Of a DNA stretch of 64,000 nucleotides, positions 1 to 6,909 are shown one piece after another (positions within the stretch are counted from its first letter, which is position 1; each line of letters opens with the position of its first letter). Source of the stretch: Bordetella genomosp. 5 (GTDB lineage Bacteria > Pseudomonadota > Gammaproteobacteria > Burkholderiales > Burkholderiaceae_B); assembly GCF_002261475.1 (NCBI RefSeq), contig NZ_NEVN01000008.1, positions 62,001 to 126,000 on the forward strand. Direction: 5' to 3'. The position numbers and the translations under genes are program-made. Below the pieces are notes generated by a model that worked only from the letters and a program-made list of their open reading frames with translations, was not told where the DNA came from and did no database searches.

Positions 1-172
1 GCTTGCGCGCCTCGAGCAGCGTGTCGCGCGAAGGCTCCTCGTTCTGCGGCTCGGCGGTCGCGGCCGCGGTCAACATATCGACGACAGCCAGCGTGCTCGG
101 GCGGCCGCCGGCCGGGCCGTCGCCGGGCTCGGCACGACGCGGCTTGCGAAGACGTGAGAGAAAGGAAAACAT
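1..172 (-). CDS. Partial unknown protein, fourth gene of the capsule export operon
   Basis: Only the N-terminal 57 residues are in the window; the gene runs off the left edge. It starts MFSFLSRLRKPRR and continues as a polar, Ala/Pro/Gly-rich stretch without a recognisable domain. It lies 40 bases downstream of kpsE on the same strand, so it is probably cotranscribed with kpsM-kpsT-kpsE and belongs to capsule synthesis or export. In related loci this place is taken by capsule synthesis genes, but too little is visible to choose one. The reading frame is supported by the ATG and position, not by homology. Confidence 0.5.
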   Translation of the reverse strand, partial: MFSFLSRLRKPRRAEPGDGPAGGRPSTLAVVDMLTAAATAEPQNEEPSRDTLLEARK

Positions 173-212
173 CGAGATCTCGCTTTCGGCTATCTGCCCT
201 CGCCCACCGGGC

Positions 213-1394
213 TCAGGCGTGGTCCTTGATCGCGTACACCACCAGCACCGCCACGATCCACAGGATGAACAGGCCCAGAATGCCCAGCGCCGTATCGATC
301 AGGCGGCGCGGATACTGGGATTCGTCGGCCATCGTCGGCTGCGATGCCACCACCGTGTAGAGCATCTGGCGCGCGGCCAGGCCACGGGCCTCTTCGAGCG
401 CCTTGAGGGCGCCGGTGTAGTACACCTCGGCAAACTGCCGCTCCGTTTCGGCCGCTTCGTACTCGCGCAGCACGGCCGACAGAGAGCCCTTCTCCTGGCC
501 GGTGGTCGACGCACGCGCCACGCTGATCTGGTGATCGTTGAGCTCCTTGAGCTGGCGTTGCAGCGCCTGCAGGCGCGCCTGCACCCGCTCGTAGGCCGGG
601 CCGCTGCGCAGTCCGCCGGCGCGCATGGCGTCCAGCTCGGCCGCCGCGGTGGCGATATCGGCGCGCACCTTGGCCGCGATCTGCAGATTCGCCTCGGCTT
701 CCTTCACGGGGTCCAGCACGCCGGTACGGGCGCGCAGATCCTGCACCTCGATACGGGCGGCCACCAGACGCTTTTCGGCGGTCTGAACTTCGCCCTGCGC
801 GAAGCGCACGCTGTCTTCGCGTGCCTTGACGGACATCTGATTCACCAGCTTTTCACTGGCGGTCAGGATGGCCTGGGCGAGGCGCAACGACTCTTCCGGC
901 GTAAACGCGCGCACGCGCAGAATGATGGCGCCGGTCGACATGTCGAACTCGATGTCCACCATGCGCTTCCATTGCCGCCAGAGCGCCTCGTCGGTATCGT
1001 CGCTCGAGATGCGGTACCAGAGGTCGATCGTCGGCTTGGACCACATGTCGCGCAGATTGAGCTGCTTGTCCAGCTCGCGCACGATCTGGCGCGACTTGAC
1101 GTAGTCGACCACCGCGAACGAGTCCACGAACAGCTCGGCCGTCATTTCGCTGCCGCCCAGCGTGGCGCGGCCGTCGCGGCTCGCCGCCGTCGACTGCGTC
1201 TGGGCGCCCGCGCGCAGGCCGAAGCGCGCCTCCGACACGAACTGGTCGTGCGCAATGAAGGTCAGATACAGGGCCAGCAGCACGCCGGGCACGCCGATCA
1301 GCAGAATGGCCGACCAGCGCAACCAGTGCGTCTTCTGCCGCGGGCGTCCGCCAGGCAGGCGCGGCCCCGTGTAAGTACTCTCCGGACTCGTCAT
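213..1394 (-). CDS. kpsE: Capsule polysaccharide export inner-membrane protein, KpsE/CtrB/BexC family
   Basis: This is the periplasmic adaptor (polysaccharide co-polymerase) that links the inner-membrane ABC exporter to the outer-membrane capsule channel. The 393-residue protein has the family layout: a cytoplasmic N-terminus, a membrane segment at about residues 28-48, a long periplasmic part rich in charged helix and coiled coil (about 190-320), and a second membrane segment close to the C-terminus, with only a few basic residues after it. Length fits the family (about 370-400). The ATG at 1394 is preferred to an in-frame TTG two codons upstream. It follows kpsT after 31 bases, so the order kpsM-kpsT-kpsE is that of group 2-type capsule loci. 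Confidence 0.88.
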   Translation of the reverse strand: MTSPESTYTGPRLPGGRPRQKTHWLRWSAILLIGVPGVLLALYLTFIAHDQFVSEARFGLRAGAQTQSTAASRDGRATLGGSEMTAELFVDSFAVVDYVKSRQIVRELDKQLNLRDMWSKPTIDLWYRISSDDTDEALWRQWKRMVDIEFDMSTGAIILRVRAFTPEESLRLAQAILTASEKLVNQMSVKAREDSVRFAQGEVQTAEKRLVAARIEVQDLRARTGVLDPVKEAEANLQIAAKVRADIATAAAELDAMRAGGLRSGPAYERVQARLQALQRQLKELNDHQISVARASTTGQEKGSLSAVLREYEAAETERQFAEVYYTGALKALEEARGLAARQMLYTVVASQPTMADESQYPRRLIDTALGILGLFILWIVAVLVVYAIKDHA

Positions 1395-1425
1395 AAGCAA
1401 TCGTCGTCTTGGTTCAAAAAGGGGT

Positions 1426-2151
1426 TCAGGACTGCGGTTCTTCCTGCGTCACGTCGTCGGGCAGCGGCTCGGCCTTGGCGACCGGGGCACCGTCCTGCGT
1501 GAAGCGCTCGGCCACCTCGGGCAGCGGACCGAAGTCCACCAGCCGGCCGTCGCGCAGGATTACCGCGTGGGTGCAGAAGCGCCGCACGGTCGTGGTGGCG
1601 CTGGAGGCCATCAGAATCGTGGCGCCGCGCGTGCGTTCGGCGAACACCTCCAGGCATTTGCGCTTGAAGGCCATATCGCCAACGGCCAGCATCTCGTCGA
1701 CGACGTACACGTCGCACACGAGTGCCATCGAAATGCCGTAGGAAAGTCGGGCGCGCATGCTGTTGGCGTAGGTCGCCACGGGCAGGTCATAGGCGCGGCC
1801 CAGTTCGGAGAATTCGTACACGAAGCGCTCGACCTCGCCCACGTCGCAGCCGTAGACACGGGCGACGAAGCGCACGTTGTCGCGCCCGGTCATGTTGGAG
1901 CTGATGGCGCCCGCGAAGGCGAGCGGATAGGAGATCACCGCATGACGGTGGATCCGGCCCGAGTCGGGCAGTTCCATGCCGCTGATCATGCGCACGAGCG
2001 TCGACTTGCCGCTGCCGTTGGCGCCGAAGATCGCCACGTTCTCGCCGGCGGCGAAATCGAAGCTCACGCCGTCGAGCACATGACGCGTGCCCTTCTTCGA
2101 CCGGAAGCCCTTGCGCACATCGCGCAGCGACACCACGATTTTCTTGTCCAT
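1426..2151 (-). CDS. kpsT: Capsule polysaccharide ABC transporter ATP-binding protein KpsT
   Basis: This is the ATPase that powers export of capsule polysaccharide across the inner membrane, partnered with KpsM. The protein is 241 residues. Walker A (GANGSGKST) is at residues 43-51, the Walker B region (VYVVDE) at about 148-153, followed by MLAVGD, a hallmark of the polysaccharide-exporting ABC ATPases. The degenerate signature (NSMRARLSYGISMAL) is also as in KpsT and Wzt. The ATG at 2151 gives the usual KpsT N-terminus; an upstream in-frame ATG at 2190 would overlap kpsM. It begins 7 bases after the kpsM stop, so the two are translated from one message. There is no C-terminal O-antigen-binding domain as in Wzt. 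Confidence 0.92.
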   Translation of the reverse strand: MDKKIVVSLRDVRKGFRSKKGTRHVLDGVSFDFAAGENVAIFGANGSGKSTLVRMISGMELPDSGRIHRHAVISYPLAFAGAISSNMTGRDNVRFVARVYGCDVGEVERFVYEFSELGRAYDLPVATYANSMRARLSYGISMALVCDVYVVDEMLAVGDMAFKRKCLEVFAERTRGATILMASSATTTVRRFCTHAVILRDGRLVDFGPLPEVAERFTQDGAPVAKAEPLPDDVTQEEPQS

Positions 2152-2158
2152 GGCGTCC

Positions 2159-2944
2159 TCAGCGGGTATGCAGGCGGCGGCGCATCGCACGCTCGAGACA
2201 CAGGCCGATCACGACGCTGCCGATGGCCCACTGGATGAGATAGGCCCGATCCAGCGTGAGCGAACTGAAGTTCGCGAAGTAGCCCACGCGGAACCACTCG
2301 ATGGAATGCACGAGCGGGTTGTAGACGAGGACGCGGCGCGCCTGGTCCGGCAGCGAGTCCACCAGGTAGAACACGCCCGACAGCAGGTACAGCGGCCGCG
2401 TCACGGCGCTGTAGAAATGCTCCCAGGACTTGAACAGCATGTTCAGCACGGCGTTGATCAGGCCCACGCCGAAGCCCAGCAGGAAGGTGAAGAAGGCCGC
2501 GGCCGCGCAGGTTTCGATGTTCTCCGGCACGATCATCTTGTCGCCCAGCATCAGCAGGAACAGCAGGATGACGAACACCGCGACCCAGGTGAGCCCCTGC
2601 AGGATGGCCTTGGCGAACACGATGTCCATGTTGGTCACCGGCGGCAGGCGCAGCAGTTGCACGTTCGACGAGATCGAACGGGCCAGCCGCGACGACGTAT
2701 GGCTGAACAGGAAGAACGGCATGATGCCGGTGATGAAGAACATCTGAAGGTTGCCGATCGGCGCCTGGCGGCCCCAGACCACATAGATGGTCGAGAGCAC
2801 CGCCACGTGCAGGATGGGCTCGATCAGGGCCCAGAGGTAGCCGAGCCGCGTCCCGCCAAACCGCACCCGGGTTTCCCGGTAGATCAGAGACATCACCACC
2901 CGGGCCTGCACGCCCAGCGCCTGCGTCAGCACCTGCGCGCTCAA
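2159..2944 (-). CDS. kpsM: Capsule polysaccharide ABC transporter permease KpsM
   Basis: This is the ABC-2 type permease that forms the membrane channel for capsule export. The 261-residue sequence has an amphipathic N-terminus (SLIYRETRVRFGGTRLGYLWAL), matching the interface helix of KpsM, followed by about six hydrophobic segments, with the family motifs EPILHV and FFITGIMPFFLF near residues 40-90. Length equals the family norm (about 260). It is the first gene of the leftward operon. The 339-base AT-rich region upstream separates it from a rightward glycosyltransferase gene and must hold both promoters. Confidence 0.92.
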   Translation of the reverse strand: MSAQVLTQALGVQARVVMSLIYRETRVRFGGTRLGYLWALIEPILHVAVLSTIYVVWGRQAPIGNLQMFFITGIMPFFLFSHTSSRLARSISSNVQLLRLPPVTNMDIVFAKAILQGLTWVAVFVILLFLLMLGDKMIVPENIETCAAAAFFTFLLGFGVGLINAVLNMLFKSWEHFYSAVTRPLYLLSGVFYLVDSLPDQARRVLVYNPLVHSIEWFRVGYFANFSSLTLDRAYLIQWAIGSVVIGLCLERAMRRRLHTR

Positions 2945-2999
2945 GCCGCCGCTCCGTGTCGCTTCATTCGCCGCTCCCGTTGATCCGCCTGATGACTTT

Positions 3000-3052
3000 C
3001 CGGCGGATCCAAATCAATTATTTGAATAAGGAAAAATAAATTCCACCGCCGG
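3000..3052. repeat. Inverted repeat, 7-bp arms around a 39-base AT-rich spacer
   Basis: CCGGCGG at 3000-3006 and its exact complement CCGCCGG at 3046-3052 frame a spacer that is mostly A and T. It lies about 55 bases upstream of kpsM. It could be a binding site or a stem in the leader of the kps message; the sequence alone does not say which. Confidence 0.45.
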
Positions 3053-3163
3053 TTATTAATCCGGTCTCGTGGAACTGGGGGGCATCATATCGGCGGCCCC
3101 AGGGGCGGACATTTCAACTTATATCAAATCAACACCAAGCATGGGTCTGGATTTTCGGCAGCA

Positions 3164-3190
3164 TTTATCGTGTAGACCAGCGCCTATAAT
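3164..3190 (+). promoter_or_regulatory. Candidate sigma-70 promoter for the capsule glycosyltransferase genes
   Basis: A perfect TATAAT lies at 3185-3190, about 95 bases before the proposed start of the glycosyltransferase gene. The -35 is weak: TTTATC at 3164-3169 leaves a 15-base spacer. A perfect -10 in such a GC-rich chromosome is noteworthy, but the region is AT-rich so chance matches are likelier here. Confidence 0.4.
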
Positions 3191-3283
3191 TAATAGCGGC
3201 ACCCTGCATTTACAGAGGGTTCACGTACGGTTTTGACAAGCGGAAGGGCCTCCACGCCCACCGCAAGGGAGCGCCCAGGGCAG

Positions 3284-4606
3284 ATGCTGAGAACAACTCT
3301 GTTAAATCTTTATCAAAGACGAGTACACGAGCAGACCTGGGGTGAATGCGCGCATCGCATCTACCAGCAAGGCCCGCATGACCCCGTTCTGCTTAACCGG
3401 ATCGGCCTGTTTGATACCTCTCGCAATACTGAGACGGGTGTCTCGGAAAAATCGCTCGCGCGTGCGCGTGCGGCACTCGAGTGGGATTCATCCGTGGGCG
3501 TCGAACCGTCGCGGGCCTACCGGGGCAAGGTCTCCGACCATGAGCGGCGGCAGTACGCCCTGGCGCTGGCACGCCTGGCGCCGGAGCGCGCCGCGGAGTG
3601 GCTGCGCCCCGCGGAGCGAGAGCTGGCGCTGGCCGCGGCCCTGGGCGCCGGTGACCTGGACCGGGCGCGGTGGCTGGCCCTTCGTATGCAAATGTCCGCA
3701 AATATGAGGAATTCGCATAATTTGCATGCAATGTTTGCTGCGCTGCACACTCGTCAGGGAGATAATCGCCGCGCTCGCAAACATTTAATGCATGTGCTGA
3801 CAGATCAGCGCATCGAGTTACCTGATCGCGGCGCCCCTATGAAAATCAACGATTTTCTGACCGCCACCGGCGCGGCGCCCCCCGTTTGCGCCGCGCATGC
3901 CCCCCTGATCAGCGTCATTATTTGTGCTTATAATGCCGCGCCTCATATTCGCTCCGCCCTGCGCTCGGTGCTGCAGCAGAGTTACGGCAACCTCGAAATC
4001 ATTGCGATTGATGACGGTTCGACGGATAACACATTCCTACATATGCAGGAAATGGCGGACCAGAATCCGCGTATAAATACCGCCAGGTTGGAAAACAGCG
4101 GTGTTTATGCGGCTCGCAATATGGGTATGCGCCTGGCTAAAGGTGACCTTATTACCTTTCTGGACGCCGACGACATAATGCTGCCGCTGCGCCTGGAACA
4201 ACAGGCGGCACGCCTGCTCGCTTCGGGTGCCGGTGCGGTCGTGAGCCGCCTGCTGCGCATCACGACGCAAGGGGTGCCCGTTGCACCCCGCATTTATCCG
4301 CTGATCCGCCATAACCCCTCTTCGATCATGCTGCGCCGGTCCGCCGTGGCGGTCACCGGCGGCTTCGAAGAGGTCCGTTACGGGGCAGACGAGGAGTTCG
4401 AACATCGTATGCAGCTTTACATGGGCCGGCACGGCATCGTGCGCGACGCCACCATACAGACCATCGCGCTGCATCACGGTGATTCTCTGACGCAGCGCGG
4501 CGATACCGGCCTGCAATCCGAACAGGGCCGCCGCGCCCGGATCCGCTACCGCGAGGACTGGGTCCGCCGGCACGCACAGTTCGCCCAGCAGCGCAACGCG
4601 CGCTGA
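3284..4606 (+). CDS. Glycosyltransferase family 2 protein of the capsule locus
   Basis: Probably transfers a sugar from a nucleotide-sugar donor during capsule synthesis. The 440-residue protein has an N-terminal region of about 205 residues without a clear domain, then a GT-A fold: VIICAYN at 211-217, DDGSTD at 243-248 (nucleotide-sugar binding) and FLDADD at 292-297, whose DAD is the metal-binding DxD. The ATG at 3284 is chosen; an upstream in-frame TTG at 3233 has no good ribosome site. Base composition is odd: several stretches (about 3300-3480 and 3680-4180) use A/T-ending codons far more than all neighbours, suggesting recent transfer. The acceptor and sugar cannot be told from sequence. 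Confidence 0.8.
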   Translation: MLRTTLLNLYQRRVHEQTWGECAHRIYQQGPHDPVLLNRIGLFDTSRNTETGVSEKSLARARAALEWDSSVGVEPSRAYRGKVSDHERRQYALALARLAPERAAEWLRPAERELALAAALGAGDLDRARWLALRMQMSANMRNSHNLHAMFAALHTRQGDNRRARKHLMHVLTDQRIELPDRGAPMKINDFLTATGAAPPVCAAHAPLISVIICAYNAAPHIRSALRSVLQQSYGNLEIIAIDDGSTDNTFLHMQEMADQNPRINTARLENSGVYAARNMGMRLAKGDLITFLDADDIMLPLRLEQQAARLLASGAGAVVSRLLRITTQGVPVAPRIYPLIRHNPSSIMLRRSAVAVTGGFEEVRYGADEEFEHRMQLYMGRHGIVRDATIQTIALHHGDSLTQRGDTGLQSEQGRRARIRYREDWVRRHAQFAQQRNAR

Positions 4607-4638
4607 CCCTGCCCCCACTCTTCAGAAGAACCAGACCC

Positions 4639-6723
4639 ATGGACAATCGCAACACCGCACGCGTGATGCCACTGAGCGAGGCGGGACGCAGTAACGCCTC
4701 CGCCGATCACCAGCGGCTGCACGAGCTGCTGCAGGAAGCCCAGAACGCGCACGCCCGGCTCGAGCAGGAGCGCGCGGCCCGCGTGCAGGCCGAAAAGGAT
4801 CTCGCGAGCGTGAAGGCCTTGCTGCGCGAATCCAACCAGCAACTCGCGAAGCAGCGACGCACGCTCACCTGGCAGTTCGGCGAGGCCGTCACGCGCGCCA
4901 ACTCGCTCGGCGCCTATGTCATGCTGCCCTATCAGCTCGCCCGCCTGTCGCGCGAGCACAAGCGCGAACTGCGCCAGACGCCGCAGGCCCGCAAGGGCGC
5001 GGCCGCCCTGCCCGCCGAGACCGCCAATGCCATCAAGGAAGCGCTCGACTACGTCAAGCGCGTGCGCAGCCCCGAGGTGATCCTGTGGTGCGCGCGCCAG
5101 ACCTGGCCCAATGACGTCCGCTCGAAGGTGCTGTGCGAGGTCGCCCGCTGGGCGCGCACCAGCTACCCCGAGATCGCCGAGCAGATCGCCGAACAGCTCG
5201 CCACGCTGGATCCGGGCGCACCGCATGCGCGCCAGCTGGCCTACAGCCTCTACGATGCGGGCATCGTCACGGCGTCCGCGCGGCTGTTGCAGGCGGCGCT
5301 CGACAGCGGCGTGCGCCTCAACGCGACCGAGCAGCTGCGCAGCGATCGTATCCGGCAGTCGCAACGCATTCTCGAATGGAACGACGACGGACTGCAGCCG
5401 GACGGCCAGCGCTTCGATCTGCACGGTGACGGCCCGCTGGTGGTGCTGACCCAGCGTTCGATCCTGCACGGCCGCGGCGCCAGCGACAACGCGCTGCATC
5501 GTTACGCGACGAGCCTGAAGGCCCGCTTCGGCGATGTGCTGGTGATCAGCCTCGCGCCGGTCGAATCCGACGACGCCGATCCCAACCTCGCCCGCGCCGA
5601 GCTGCAACTCGACGGCATCGCCTACAAGGCCGCGCCACAACCCGCCCTCGATACGCAACCGGCCGACGCGCTGGCCGATCTGTTGTCCGAAGCCATCCTT
5701 GCCGCCACCGTGCAGCAGCGTCCGCGCGCGGTGCTGGCGTGGGACGACGCGCATTGCGCGCTCGGCGCGCATGCCGCCGCGCGCAAGCTGCGTGTGCCCA
5801 GCGGCCTCGTGCTGAACGGCATGCGCTATTTCCAGAAGACGGCGGCCAACCACACGCTGTCGCAGCGCGCGCATGTGGATCTGCGTCTGCTGCGCCGTGC
5901 GCTGCGCCAGACCGACATGCTCGCGCTCGGCAGCACCGCGCTGCACGAGCCCGTGCAGACCCTCATCGGCACGGAGCGCAACTGCACCATCGTGCCGCCC
6001 CTGCCGCTGCCGGCCGCCAATCTGCGCGGCCGTGACGATGGCCCGGCGGATATGCAGCTCACCTCCACCTTGCGCCAGCTCGAAGGCAAGCGCGTGATCG
6101 CGCTCACCGAAGACGAGCCGCCCGCCTTGATCGCCCGCGCGGTGATCGACCTGTACGCTGAGATCTCGTTGCGGCAGACCGATGCGGTGCTGCTCGTGCT
6201 CTCCGGCGGCAAGACGGCCGCCGCGATGCGCAGTCATGCCGTCGCCATCGGGCTGCACGAGGACCAGGTGATCTTCGCGCCGGACCTCACCGACGCCGTA
6301 TCGCGCGAGCTGCTGCTGCGGCGCGTGGAGCTGGCCTTGTTTCCGTATCAGACGACACGCGCCGAAGCGGCCATCGTGCCGTCGCTCGCGAACCTGCTCG
6401 AGTGCATGGCGTTGGGCATCTGCCCCGCGGTCGGCCCGAGCGTGGCCTACACCAATCTGGTCGATGCCGGCGACAACGGTCTGTGCATCGACATGGCCGC
6501 GCCCTCGCATGACACCGCCACGCAGGTTATCGAGGTGCTGCAGGCGCCCGACGCACTGAGCGCGATGGGCAGGCGCGCGCGCGAAAGCGTGCAACGCCGT
6601 GCGGCGTGGCAGGACTATGAAGAAGGACTGGCGGCCATGCTGTTGCAAGCCGCCCAACCCGAGCCGCGCGATCCGGCGCGGCGCGCGGAACCGCGCCTGC
6701 TGCATCTGAAGCGCGCATCTTGA
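4639..6723 (+). CDS. Large coiled-coil protein with GT-B-like C-terminal region, probable capsule glycosyltransferase
   Basis: The protein is 694 residues. Residues about 24-75 form a strongly charged coiled coil (LQEAQNAHARLEQERAAR and following). A helical middle part with small helix-turn-helix repeats follows to about 250. The C-terminal half resembles a GT-B glycosyltransferase: near residues 570-620 it has a nucleotide-binding-like segment in which glutamates lie around VPSLANLLECMALGICP, then GDNGLCID, the usual ending of glycosyltransferase group 1 domains. No membrane segment is seen. It starts 32 bases after the family 2 transferase and is probably cotranscribed with it. The function as a sugar transferase is an inference from the C-terminal motifs and the locus. 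Confidence 0.6.
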   Translation: MDNRNTARVMPLSEAGRSNASADHQRLHELLQEAQNAHARLEQERAARVQAEKDLASVKALLRESNQQLAKQRRTLTWQFGEAVTRANSLGAYVMLPYQLARLSREHKRELRQTPQARKGAAALPAETANAIKEALDYVKRVRSPEVILWCARQTWPNDVRSKVLCEVARWARTSYPEIAEQIAEQLATLDPGAPHARQLAYSLYDAGIVTASARLLQAALDSGVRLNATEQLRSDRIRQSQRILEWNDDGLQPDGQRFDLHGDGPLVVLTQRSILHGRGASDNALHRYATSLKARFGDVLVISLAPVESDDADPNLARAELQLDGIAYKAAPQPALDTQPADALADLLSEAILAATVQQRPRAVLAWDDAHCALGAHAAARKLRVPSGLVLNGMRYFQKTAANHTLSQRAHVDLRLLRRALRQTDMLALGSTALHEPVQTLIGTERNCTIVPPLPLPAANLRGRDDGPADMQLTSTLRQLEGKRVIALTEDEPPALIARAVIDLYAEISLRQTDAVLLVLSGGKTAAAMRSHAVAIGLHEDQVIFAPDLTDAVSRELLLRRVELALFPYQTTRAEAAIVPSLANLLECMALGICPAVGPSVAYTNLVDAGDNGLCIDMAAPSHDTATQVIEVLQAPDALSAMGRRARESVQRRAAWQDYEEGLAAMLLQAAQPEPRDPARRAEPRLLHLKRAS

Positions 6724-6909
6724 AGTTTCGAGGAACGTAGCCGCCATGCACTCAGATGCAACATTGCCCTACGCCTGTGTTTGCGCCACTGACCGTTTGC
6801 GCCGCGTGACGGCCTAAACCCCGTTACGTAATCACACGGCCCGCAGCAGGACCGGCGGGCACGTTCCAGTATCTTTCCCTCCTTGTTGTACTAGACGGAG
6901 TATCGACCA

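Larger units (their letters stand above)
2945..3283. other. AT-rich divergent intergenic region of the capsule locus
   Basis: No gene is seen here. The stretch is much richer in A and T than its surroundings, especially 3007-3065 and 3110-3230. It contains an inverted pair CCGGCGG (3000-3006) and CCGCCGG (3046-3052) around an AT-rich centre, and a TATAAT at 3185-3190. It must carry the promoters for kpsM (left) and the glycosyltransferase (right). Confidence 0.6.

Noticed and set aside
4546-6747. 733-codon open frame on the minus strand across the large capsule gene
   Set aside because: It runs opposite to the well-supported 4639-6723 gene; the His/Arg/Gln-rich product has no domain and is a by-product of high GC content.
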